A stretch of DNA of 64,000 nucleotides, from contig NC_089224.1 of NCBI RefSeq assembly GCF_963924675.1, forward strand, positions 63,783,464 to 63,847,463, written 5' to 3'. The notes below the pieces were generated by a model. That model saw only the letters and a list, made by a program, of their open reading frames with translations, was not told where the DNA came from and ran no database searches. Positions 34,426-44,500 of this stretch are shown in pieces (position 1 is the stretch's first letter; each line of letters begins with the position of its first letter). The position numbers and the translations under genes were made by a program. The DNA comes from Phocoena phocoena (lineage: Eukaryota; Chordata; Mammalia; Artiodactyla; Phocoenidae).

Positions 34426-34851
34426 CACGTCGATGTATTTTTGATGTATTTGTAGGGAGGAAGGTGATCACGTCTTACTCCTCTGCCATCTTGAAGGTCC
34501 TCTCTATCTTTTTAACAAAGCAAAGGGCTTGAGCTTCAAAAGGTGATAAATTGTGGGGAAGTGACTAGGAAATATATGGGGAGGAACTAACGGAAGATAG
34601 GGCTATTTTGGTAAGGTCTGTTTATGCAAACTTGTCTTAGTGTTGACTCCCCATCTGCAATGATAAGACTCGCTCTTCTCTCCCTGGTACAGGGCTGGTA
34701 CCTTCTTCAAAGGGAAATTTATGCCCTGCTTTTAGGCAGATATGAGGAGGGCAGAGAACTCTTCCTGCTGAGTCTCAGTTTCCTTCAACTCAAAACAGTC
34801 TTTGTGCCAAAGTGGCCTATTGTGGGGTAACATATTCTGATCCGCTTCCCC

Positions 34852-35378
34852 ACGCTGCTTCAGGTGGGGCTGTGGTGGATATTCCTGTTGGCCAGGAAGC
34901 CATGCAGAGGCCCAGACACTACCACCACCATCCCCAAACTCATGCACAGCCTGTGGACCTCCCAAAATCGAGCAGGTGCTGAACTACACAACTAGGCCTG
35001 GCGGAAGCCCTGCTCTGCCCCCGAGAGCATCTCCACCTTCACCGCCTCTTTCTGTGCTCCTTCAGCCCACTCACAAGGAGCCCCTCCTGTAAGGCACTGG
35101 CTCCTTCACCTACATTTCAAAACCCTTACTGACTGCGTTGAACCCAAAGTTTAGGGGGAAAAATTCTCCTTGAGTAATTTTTCTTGTAATTAATCAAACC
35201 AATCCATAACTGTGAAGGGTAAAGAATTGTCCTCTCACCCCCAGCCCTATGGAGGTGATTTACTTAATGTCACTAGTTACTTCTGAACACTGGTGTTAAC
35301 CACCTCCAACCTGGGAGCCTCCTTACAGTGATTTGGACCCTGAGAGAGTCTTTTATTCACCTGAGTGGGTAACGTAAA
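34852..35378. other. No gene recognised
   Basis: No supported coding sequence or confident repeat. Confidence 0.35.
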
Positions 35379-35391
35379 GATGAGCAATCTC

Positions 35392-35594
35392 GGGCTTCCC
35401 TGGTGGCGCAGTGGTTGAGAGTCCGCCTGCCGATGCAGGGGACACGGGTTCATGCCCCGGTCCGGGAAGATCCCACTATGCCGCGGAGCGGCTGGGCCCG
35501 TGAGCCATGGCCGCTGAGCCTGCGCGTCCGGAGCCTGTGCTCCGCAACGTCAGAGGCCACAACAGTGAGAGGCCCGCGTACGGCAAAAAAAAAG
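35392..35594 (+). mobile_element. Short CHR SINE (CHR-2-like)
   Basis: The target duplication gatgagcaatctc is at 35379-35391 and 35595-35607. Near-consensus body with few changes, suggesting a young copy. Confidence 0.95.
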
Positions 35595-35749
35595 GATGAG
35601 CAATCTCTTCTCAAATATTATGACCAGTAGATCTGTCTTTTGCTCCCTTACTAGAGGGCTGGATTGGGCTCTAGAAGACTGTTCTCCAGACAGCAGTAGA
35701 TTTTGGTGGTTCTTGTTGCCACTGTAGATTCTTGTGGAAGAGGGGGAAT

Positions 35750-35865
35750 GTCTCCTCCCAGAGGTTTTGATTTAGACGGTTTGAGGGGGATCCAGGATCT
35801 AGATTGTTAACTGACATCTCAGGGTCTTCCAAATCCAGTGATTCGCAGACAACACTTGGAGAAAC
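35750..35865. mobile_element. MER5-like remnant
   Basis: 'gaggttttgatttagacggtttgaggg... tccagtgattcgcagacaacacttgg' resembles diverged MER5. Confidence 0.5.
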
Positions 35866-36589
35866 TTTGGATTCAATGATCTTCCTTGTTTTCTATTATT
35901 TGTCTAGTAGATTTAATAAAGTTGCGACTTAAAGTTTTATTTCCTTCCTGGTGGTTTTAGACAATTCATATTTGAGTTTAATCTGGGAGCCACAGTATTG
36001 TCCATTTACCCAAGACCCCTTCTTCGGGAATCTGTGGTCAACAGCACAGCCATCTGTGACACCGATACTTGCTCAGTGGGAATTCATTCCTTGGTAGGCT
36101 GGGGCTTCTCAGGAGTCCCCGACAGGTCCAGTGTCACAGGGCTGGTGGGTGTGAACGTCTTGGTCCACAGCCACAACTGTCCTGGAGGAGAAATCCTAGA
36201 ACTTGAGTGAAACAGAACGTAGCAAATATGCCTTTGAAAGACTCACACCTTTCTTGTTTAGTCAAGGGATTAACTATGACCAAGGAGCCGAGGGAAAATG
36301 CTGACTTCATCCACTTTACCCCTACCGACCTCTAGGGGGCAGCAGAGCCAGGAGAAACATTCATTAACGTCTGTCCGTCTGTAGTGACTGGCTCGCTGAT
36401 GGAAAGGGAAGACAGGGAGAGCTCTGAATGCTCAGGATTCTACAGCCATGGCCGCATTTCCCACTTCTGATGGAGGCATCTCCGGACCTCGGAGAAAACC
36501 AGGGGTCTGGGCAAACAAAGGCACAGGACTTCTAAAACACCCTGTGAACTCTAAGCCCATACGATGACCCAAACTGCTGAGATGGAAAC
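35866..36589. other. No gene; CTCF-like motif inside
   Basis: No supported gene. A CTCF-like core is annotated separately at 36329-36343. Confidence 0.4.
36329..36343 (+). promoter_or_regulatory. CTCF-like motif
   Basis: cctctagggggcagc matches CCASYAGRKGGCRSY at 14 of 15 positions (T for A at position 3) and contains the strong AGGGGGCAG core. Same orientation as the motif at 19068. Confidence 0.5.
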
Positions 36590-36775
36590 CCACATCCACC
36601 ACCTCCAGGGATTGCCTCTGGGTAGGTTACTTCTTTGCTTCCTTATCTATCAAAGGGGAAGAGTAATACTACCCACCTTAAGTGACTGAGGAGAGATGAA
36701 ATGAGTTACTAGGTGTAAATTGTGTAGAAGAATGGCTAGCACAGAGTAAGTGCTTTCTAAATGACTGCTCCTTGA
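36590..36775 (+). repeat. MIR SINE
   Basis: 'gggtaggttacttctttgcttccttatctatcaaaggggaagagtaata ... agaatggctagcacagagtaagtgctttc' follows the MIR core and 3' consensus. Confidence 0.65.
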
Positions 36776-37792
36776 GTCACAAATAACTCCAAACCATTTT
36801 TGGAAAATGCCAGATTCGGGATAGCGCTGATTTTTAATAATTTTCATTTGGGTTGGACCCAGACAGATCTTTTAAAATAATTAATAATATCTAACAGGTG
36901 CCTGGAATTGCTGATTTGAATAAGTCAGTGTTGGATTAACAAGATTTTGTCTAGGGTAGGTATAAACAGGAATATATAGAACATGTTCCTGACAGATACA
37001 TACAGGGCCTTTGGCAAATCAAATACTCCATGTAATAGGGAGCTACGTGTGCATCATACCCAATTGCCAATTTTCAAAAATCTCTATAGAATAAAATATC
37101 TCTAACACTAAACCACATTAGATATAATGTTTCTTGAAGGTTCAGGGTCTGCGGTGAACCACAGCTATTACTGTAGTAGAGATGCTTTGGCAGGCTGGTT
37201 CATAGTGCCTCAGTGTTTGCTGGTATTTTCATTCATTCATCAGCTTTGTTTTCCACAGACATTTGGAGTTTTTCATTCAAACCACAGTGCAAGTATGAGG
37301 TCATATCTAAAACCACTAAGCAGTGACTCAAGTCCTCTGGAGGGACTTTTCTGAACAACTGCTGAGTTTACTTTCGGTTAAGTCCAGTAGCTTTGCCCGT
37401 GGGATATATGAAACGCTTGACACAGCCAAACAACCCCAGCAAACTCTCAGAATCCAGTTAGTAAATAAACTCCATTGTAATGTGAGAAAAAAACACTGCC
37501 CTTGCTATTTATCCTTCACACCGAAATAGTAAATGATACTGTGGGAACAATGAAGGATATCACTGAAAAGAACATGAGCAAAAGGGAAAATTGCCTCTTC
37601 TAAGACTCCTCTTGCCCTCTAAGATTGGGATTTGGGCAAGATGCCTTCGGAAATGATTTTTTTCCCCGGGAATGACAACATTCAGTACCACATAAGAAGT
37701 GAAACTGAAGCATTGATCTTATTCTTCAAATACAGGATAGCTTCAATATTAAAATTAACATATAAATGTAGCAACCATCTTATTTTGAACTC
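36776..37792. other. No gene recognised
   Basis: Several short open frames with no recognisable product, and no confident repeat. Confidence 0.35.
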
Positions 37793-37930
37793 ACTTCTGC
37801 TGAGTAAACGCACATATAAAGAAGGAATCACTGAAACAGTAATGCAATGAAATCAAGTTCATTTTTCAAATACGTCAGTTCAAATGCAGTCAGTGCCTGT
37901 TTTCTGGGCACCCAACAAATGTTCCCAGGA
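37793..37930 (+). repeat. Unidentified repeated segment, copy B
   Basis: Partner of 23813-23948, in the same orientation about 14 kb away, at about 80% identity. Unlike copy A, no poly(A) tract follows it. Confidence 0.6.
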
Positions 37931-38724
37931 TGCCTCGCCTACCATCGTCTCCCACAGATCCAGCCACAGGGCAACCTGGGGACCCTGGAAGATGAGTCCC
38001 TGAAGAGCAAACCCCATAATATATGACTGCTACACTGCACTGAATAGGATCCCCTCCTCTGGTCCTATTCTTTTCATAAATTTTAAATGTTCTTAGGCTC
38101 TTAGAAGCTGGCCAATTAACTGTAAGAGCCTAGACCAGAGGTCTACAATCACTGCCCCTTTTCCCTGGTACCTGTCCCCTTTTCAGGTTGCTCTTCTATT
38201 CATTTCAACGACAGCCATACACCTGGCTAACAAATGCCTTGCTTCTCAAGACGTTTGTGAAACTACTTCTGGTTTTCCCATCATCAAGAGTGTTGAGATA
38301 ATACAGATGTAATAGAAATGCTTCTACTTTTCACTGTGTATTTCCTGCAATCTAGCCCAGATGCTATACAGCAACTTTAAAACACATTTGGGAGCCAGCA
38401 ACTGAAATTCACTTACAATTAACTTCTGTTTCTACATATTATTTCTGGAGATTCCACTATGGAATTATGGAAGTATACAGCAAATTACTATGTTAATTTT
38501 TTTCTTCTGCAGGACTGGCATGTTTGTAAGTCTATTTTAAACTCACTCTTATTCACTAAACTTCAGTTAAGAGCAACATCTCTTTTGAAAAACGTACTGC
38601 TTTATACTCAGATTATATTATCACCAAACAGCTAATGTTAAACATGGACAGCAGAATAAAATCAAGTGATCTAAAAAGGACAAAACAAAACCAAAAATAA
38701 GAAACAGAAAAGAAAACTGTTGAT
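37931..38724. other. No gene recognised
   Basis: No supported coding sequence or confident repeat. Confidence 0.35.
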
Positions 38725-39480
38725 ATTTCACAGTGAGATATCGCCTCACACCTGTTAGAATGGCTATCACCAAAAAGACAAGAGGTAAGTGCTGGAGAGG
38801 GTGTGGAGAAAAGGGAACCCTCTTGCACTGTTGTTGGGAATGTAAATTGGGGCGGCCACTATGGAGAACAGTATGGAGGTTCCTCAAAAACCTAAAAATA
38901 GAACTACCATATGATCAACAATTCCAATTCTGGGAATATATCCGAAGAAAATGAAAATACTATCTCAAAGAGATAACTGCACTCCATGTACACTGCAGCA
39001 TTATTCACAACATATGGAAACAACCTAAGTGTCCATCAATGCGTAAATAGATAAAGAAAATGTTACATCCTAAGTGAAATAAGCCAGCCACAAAAAGACA
39101 AGTACTATATGATCTCACTTATATGTGGAATCTAAAAAAGCCAAACTCACAGAAACAGAAAGTAGACTGGTGGCTGCCAGGGGCTAAAGCGTGGGGGAAA
39201 TGAGGAGATGTTGGTCAAAGTGTACAAACTTCCAATTACAAGATGAATAAGTCCTGGGGATCTAATGTATGGTAATTATGGTTAACAATACTGTATTGTA
39301 TACTTGAAAGTTGCTGAGAGAACAGATTTAAACCACAAAAAGAAGTAATTATGCGAGGTGATAGATGTGTTAACTAACCTTATTATGGAAATCATTTTGC
39401 AACATATACACATATCAAATCACCACATTATACATCTTTAACAATGCTACATGTCAATTATATCTCAATAAAGCTGGAGA
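38725..39480 (+). mobile_element. Old L1M 3' end
   Basis: Degraded ORF2 C-terminus (agatatcgcctcacacctgttagaatggc; gctggagagggtgtggagaaaagggaa) followed by a 3' UTR with 'tggtaattatggttaacaatactgtattgtatacttg' and ending in tatctcaataaagctgg. Confidence 0.75.
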
Positions 39481-39896
39481 AAGGGGAAGGTTTGTTGATA
39501 TTTCAAGCTCCAGGGCAAAACCTATTTCCAGGTGTCACGAGTAAGCCAGGAATCACGGAACAACTGAAAAACTGGCAGCAGTCCCCTTAGGGGAAAGGAT
39601 AGCATGTTTATGCTAATATCTGGTCCTTTACCAAACCCAAGTTTCCAGAAACAGGCATTTCTGATCCCAAACGTGTACTCGATCTAATCATTAACACTGA
39701 CATTACCATTATTTGAACTGGCTCTAGGGCGTGAATTAAGACTGCGTACACAGTGAACTTTACTCTTGCCGTAGGAAAGTAGATGTGAGTGGAATGGGGA
39801 TCTTGAAATCCCCAGCATCACAGTTTGTATCCCTCAGCCCTTTTACTTGGCATAGATCTAAGAAGGAAACCTAAGGATGTGATGCAGAGTGAGGCA
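39481..39896. other. No gene recognised
   Basis: No supported coding sequence or repeat. Confidence 0.35.
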
Positions 39897-39935
39897 GATC
39901 TCAAATTTTAGTGAGTTTAAGAATTACGTGGAGGG

Positions 39936-40147
39936 GGCTTCCCTAGTGGCACAGTGGTTGAGAGTCTGCCTGCCGATGCAGGGGACACGGGTTCATGTCC
40001 CGGTCCGGGAAGATCCCACATGCCGCGGAGCAGCTGGGCCCGTGAGCCATGGCCGCTGAGCCTGTGCGTCCGGAGCCTGTGCCCCGCAATGGGAGAGGCC
40101 ACAACAGTGAGAGGCCTGTGTACCACAAAAAAAAAAAAAAAAAAAAA
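39936..40147 (+). mobile_element. Short CHR SINE, first of a tandem pair
   Basis: Short CHR form with a long A tail. It is preceded by aagaattacgtggaggg (39919-39935) and followed by the same 17 bp at 40148-40164. Confidence 0.94.
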
Positions 40148-40164
40148 AAGAATTACGTGGAGGG

Positions 40165-40472
40165 ACTTCCCCGGTGGCGCAGTGGTTAAGAATCCGCCTG
40201 CCAATGCAGGGGACGCGGGTTCGAGCCCTGGTCCGGGAAGATCCCACATGCCGTGGAGCAACTAAGCCCGTGCGCCACAACTACTGAGCCCGTGTGCCAC
40301 AACTACTGAAGTCCACGCGCCTAGAGCCCGTGCTCTGCAACAAGAGAAGCCACTGCAATGAGAAGCCCGCGTACCGCAATGAGAGTAGCCCCCACTCACC
40401 ACAACTAGAGAAAGAGCGCACGCAGCAACAAAGACCCAACGCAGCCAAAAATAAACAAATAAATAAATAAAA
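40165..40472 (+). mobile_element. Long CHR SINE, second of a tandem pair
   Basis: CHR-1-like body with tail aataaacaaataaataaataaaa. It is preceded by the 17-bp target copy at 40148-40164 and followed by aagaattacctggaaag at 40473-40489 (two mismatches). Confidence 0.93.
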
Positions 40473-40605
40473 AAGAATTACCTGGAAAGGATGGTAAAAA
40501 TGTAGGAGCTTAGGCTACAGGGATTCTGCACTCAACAAGTGGGGCCCAGGAATCTAAACTAGAGACTAAGTATCAGGTGCCTGGACCACACTTTGAGACA
40601 AACTG

Positions 40606-42182
40606 CTGCAGGACAACACGAGCAGCCCACCCGCCATCACATCAAAGACGAACAAAGCATTTACTGTAAGACTAGCAGGGGGAAAGGGGCACCGTGGTTT
40701 AATAGGAATTAACTCTCTATAAGCCTGGCCTGACTCAACCGCAAGTGTACAGCCGAGGACCCAGATATTGTGCGTGACAGATGGGATTTAACTAGGAACC
40801 GGTTGATGTTGTTTTCCTCTTTTCATCCAGGTGTTGAGTTTCCTGTGAAAGAGTGACTGAGCACCCATGGGCAGAGGAGTGTCCATTGCCCTTGAATTCT
40901 TACATGCCAACCGTAGCAGGATGGTCTTTGAGAGCTGAGCTAGAATCTAAGAGGTTTTGCCACTTTAACCAGAGGGGCCTCAGCTGTCAGGACTGCAGAG
41001 GAAGCAAAACTGAATGCAGGAAGCAGGACATAGGATCTTAACGCACAATTTTTCCCTCCGACCCCGTACCACACTTACCGCACCGGAACAAACATATCTT
41101 GCTTCAGAAGTACACTGAGGATCAAACATACCTGCAGTAGCCCAGAAATAAGCTGTCTTATAGGCAGTTCCATTTTGCTGGCCATTGGGAAAAGAGGGCA
41201 AGGACTTTGATGATCTGTGGGCAAAATCAAACTGTCAGGATACCGTGTCTTAAGCCGTTTTGCTCAATCCAGGTCACTCAACCTGAAGATATGACAGATT
41301 TTATAGCACTGTCATCTCATATAGAATCTGTTATCATTGTTGTTAGATAAATATAAACTTTTGAAGATACCTTTGAAAATACATTTTTGCTAGGTAGGCC
41401 CAGACATTAGCCCATCACTACCATATAAAATGTCCTGCACATGTATTTTTAGAATCAGGGGTCACATTATTCTGCTCTCCAGCCCCTCACTAAAATATAA
41501 CCTTAACAACAAATCATATTTACTTTTAAACACTCTGGTATGTAACCATGTCAACTAAATACACATTAGTCCAACTAATATAAGGAATTTTTCCCCTCAA
41601 TGATTTCTCCTTCCAAAGGTGCCCAGTAGAAATAAAAATGAGATTTTGTTTGTTTGTTTGAAATATGTTTTCCTCCTGGGACCCATGCAAGGGTGGTGGG
41701 CAGCTGACATCAGCTCCTGTTCCCACTGAGGGAGGAGCATCTCAGGCCGAGAGGATTTGCCCTTCTTCCTCCCAGGATGAAGATCCCTTCAAGACTTATT
41801 CTTGTGCTGGGAGCTCTCTCTGCATCCTTGTCATGTAGAGGCTTTCACTTATTTTCTCTCCCTTCCACATTCATAAGTTTATTGTCTGACCTGGGCAGTC
41901 ATCTTTCCTCTCCAGCATTCTGAAGAAAGGAGTAAGAAGTGGTTGGTGTGGGCACCAGTGCACATTGTTGTTCTAAAACTCACTGTTAAAAATACCTGAG
42001 CAAGAAGTTTGCCATATACAGTAGCCCCCCCAAAATGCTTTTTAAATGAAGGGGAAAAGCCCTGAAGTTTTGCTGTGGTCATCCCCCAAAGCCAGAATGG
42101 CATCTTCCCCAAGTGAGAATGAGGGAATCCACTTCTTCATCCTGAATGCAAATAGGGAGTATATACTGAACTTAACAGGAGT
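40606..42182. other. No gene recognised
   Basis: Short open frames only; no confident repeat. Confidence 0.35.
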
Positions 42183-42420
42183 AACTGCTCTCACGGATGG
42201 AGTACTTTCTCTGTGTCAGGTACCATGCTATGCACTTTGCTTACTTTCCACACTGTAGATGTTTTCATTTTTACTTTGTTTTTAATGAGATTCTCCATCG
42301 TATAATCCCTGCTGTCTTGGACTCAACGGGCAGGTAACTCGGACCATAACATACAAAGAGCATCCTCTTACACGTAATAGGCACTCAATACTTATCTGTT
42401 GAAGAAACAAATAAACGGAT
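42183..42420 (+). repeat. Possible MIR-type fragment
   Basis: 'tactttctctgtgtcaggtaccatgctatgcactttgc' and, after a gap, 'acgtaataggcactcaatacttatctgttgaag' match parts of the MIR/L2 3' consensus. Confidence 0.4.
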
Positions 42421-42981
42421 GGAGGGGCTGAATTAAGTCTATTCTTGAAAAATAAATTCTGTCTTTCTGAACGCAGCCCCCAAACTTTGCCATTCATATT
42501 TCTCAAGGGACATCGCATTTAACTGAAGCCTTGATCCATGCACTGGTAAGTAGCTTTTATATCAAGTTTCTATTTTTAGAGATCCTCTTTCCACAAGTAG
42601 AAATGACATCAACCAAGATCATCTCCTTAGTTTATTTTTTCTAGAGTCCTCAGCATGCTACATGAACCTCACAAAGCTTAATCTTGTGTTCATTTCACAA
42701 TACATTTCATGCAGTTCACAGCTGTGATTGGCTTTACACTGACATCGACATTACACGTTTCGATTCAGCCATGTGAAAAGAATAATTCTTAATGGAGTTT
42801 GTCTCTGAAAACTGTCCAAGCTTAAATAAGCATGTGAGCAGTTCACTCTATTAAGTGCAGTCTCTCTTTAAAATGCAAGGATTTTTAGCATAGGAGTATA
42901 AGGTCCCTGTTTATAGTCCGTTTGCAACCGAACCACTGCCTTTAGGTTTCACGTATCCTAAGGAATCCTCTTTTACAAAAT
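42421..42981. other. No gene recognised
   Basis: Unique-looking DNA downstream of DMRT3; no supported feature. Confidence 0.35.
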
Positions 42982-42991
42982 TTCATTCAAG

Positions 42992-43180
42992 GGGTATCTC
43001 TGGTGGCGCAGTGGTTGAGAGTCCACCTGCCGATGCAGGGGACACGGGTTCGTGCCCCGGTCCGGGAAGATCCCACATGCCGCGGAGCGGCTGGGCCCGT
43101 GAGCCATGGCCGCTGAGCCTGCGCGTCCACAGCCTGTGCTCCGCAACGGGAGAGGCCCGTGTACCGCAAAAAAAAAAAAA
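42992..43180 (+). mobile_element. Short CHR SINE with internal deletion, beside DMRT3 3' UTR
   Basis: Head altered to gggtatctctggtggcgcagtgg. About 17 bp are missing near the tail (cgggagaggcccgtg instead of ...gccacaacagtgagaggcccg). The target duplication ttcattcaag is at 42982-42991 and 43182-43191. Antisense to DMRT3. Confidence 0.92.
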
Positions 43181-43189
43181 ATTCATTCA

Positions 43190-43535
43190 AGTATACTATT
43201 TTATTGAACATTCCAGGCTGAGTTTAGGGGCAAGGCTGACCTTCAGCTCTACATCCCCAAATAAATCTTCCATGGGCCCCAGGCTTTCCCAAGACTATTC
43301 TCTTTTACAACGAACATTCAGCACTAAAGCCACAGAGCAGAGCTATTTGGCATTTTCCAGTGAAGTGCAAGAAATTAAATAAGTTATGTTTTTATTGCTA
43401 AGGTATAGAATCAAGCACAGTCACTTTGTAAAACAGAAGGAAAAGGTATACACAGGATGTGGCCTCTCCTCAAGGGGGGGCCAGGGTTCAAATGCACAGA
43501 CAATGTCACCTGGTCACCACCCATCGGGTAGCACT
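43190..43535 (-). other. DMRT3: DMRT3 3' UTR with candidate poly(A) signals
   Basis: Downstream of the stop codon the minus strand carries AATAAA at 43396-43391 (about 140 nt after the stop) and again at 43205-43200 (about 330 nt after). Either could end the transcript. A CHR SINE starts just beyond the second one, so a longer 3' UTR would run into the SINE. Which signal is used cannot be read from the sequence. Confidence 0.5.
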
Positions 43536-44500
43536 TTAAGATGAAGTGTTGAGTATTCTAGAGTCTGAGGAGTCAGACCTCTCGTCATAGTCGTCCTCGG
43601 CGTAAATGGACTGCTTTGACACGATGGGACACCCATCGTCAGGGATGGGTATCCGAGGGTCTTCGGGGACGCGGGCGGGGAGGACAGGTGAGCTTCTGAA
43701 GACGCTGGTAGAGTTAGTGGGGAAAGGGCTGACGTACTGGGACCTCAGCTGGTACTGCTGCTGCAACGTCATGGTGTTCCACAGGGTGACATCGTTGGGA
43801 AGAAAGGGGCTCGACTGGTTTCTTGCCAAAGTATTCCTCAGCATCAGAGGGTACCGGGGGGGCTGGGGGAACGGGTGCTGCAGGGGCACGGCCAGGGGGT
43901 TGGGGACCACGTTACTGGAGTCGGCGGAAAACCTCAACGTGTCTGGGACTCTGAAGGCCGAGCCCACGGACCATTTGGAAGAGGAGATGGGGTAGGAGCT
44001 CAAGGTGTGTTCAAAGATGTGCCCGCTGGAGGGCAGCACCAGGCCCTCGGGCTCTGCCGCAGTTCGGTCCGCGGCCAAGCTGGAGGTGCGGCTGGAGAGC
44101 AGGACCTCCACGGCGCTCACCAGGTCGCCCCCGCAGCCCTTCAGGATCAGCTCCAGCACCGTGGGCTTCTGGTTGGGGAATATTTTTTTTAACACTTCCA
44201 GGGGCGGTCTGTTGGCTTTCAAGCTGAAGGGCAGAGACACGGTCCCCGTGGGGCCCTCGATCAGGAGGTGATTCTGCTCCCCGGGGTACTTGGGGCTGTC
44301 GGGTCGGCTCTCGGAGCTGCCTCCGTTCTTCTGGACCGCATACCCCCCTTCGTCCACCGACACTATCTCGGGGCTCTCTGGCGTGAAGCAGCCCTTACTT
44401 TTGGCCACGTCCGGGGAGCTCCTCTGGTCCGTGTCTTTGTCACTGAAGGTCTCAGTGGTGTCCGCTGTGCTGCTGTCCCCCAGTCGTTCTTCAGTCAAAT
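43536..44500 (-). CDS. DMRT3: DMRT3 exon 2 coding part (DMA domain and C-terminus)
   Basis: Terminal coding exon. The acceptor is tgcttttcag directly before 44500 on the minus strand. The first two bases complete Asp154, and the frame runs open to TAA at 43538-43536, ending in LNTSS. With exon 1 the protein is 474 residues; from memory human is 472 and horse 474. The DMA domain, a ubiquitin-associated-like fold found in DMRTA1, DMRTA2 and DMRT3, is at about residues 251-290 ([14 protein letters not shown] start, then [22 protein letters not shown]). Upstream is an acidic, serine-rich stretch with [19 protein letters not shown]. The C-terminal half is rich in Pro, Ser and aromatic residues and ends in an acidic [12 protein letters not shown] segment. 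No frameshift or early stop is present. The codon matching horse Ser301 reads GCG (Ala) at 44060-44058. Confidence 0.97.

Larger units (their letters stand above)
26811..34503 (-). mobile_element. Near full-length L1, minus strand, carrying three SINEs
   Basis: The 3' end is at the T tract 26811-26818 and the 5' end near 34503 (complement of gaccttcaagatggcagagg). Without the SINEs at 28254-28454, 31321-31525 and 34205-34425 it is about 7.05 kb, the same as the plus-strand copy. ORF1 spans 32331-31164 and ORF2 spans 31170-27173, both broken. The flanking target duplication is short and poor (tatctcttttt against tatcttttt). Confidence 0.9.
26622..34851. mobile_element. Possible LTR-like element split by a full-length L1
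   Basis: 26622-26810 (from tgtcaggaaggaacagc) and about 34504-34851 (to gtggcctattgtggggtaaca) look like two halves of one TG...CA element. The L1 inserted between them. Family and exact ends are uncertain, and no convincing target duplication was found for this outer element. Confidence 0.3.
39897..40605. mobile_element. MER5-like element split by two SINEs
   Basis: 39897-39935 (atctcaaattttagtgagtttaagaattacgtgg) and 40473-40605 (gaattacctggaaagg... gggattctgcactcaacaag... ccacactttgagacaaactgc) together form one MER5-like hAT element. Two CHR SINEs are inserted at its 'gaattacctgg' site. Confidence 0.6.

Noticed and set aside
35392..35470. tRNA-like A and B boxes at SINE heads
   Set aside because: These belong to tRNA-derived SINEs; no cloverleaf for a functional tRNA was seen.
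1..43000. DMRT2 exons downstream of DMRT3
   Set aside because: No second DM-domain sequence is present. In other mammals DMRT2 lies tens of kb further away, so it is probably beyond position 1.
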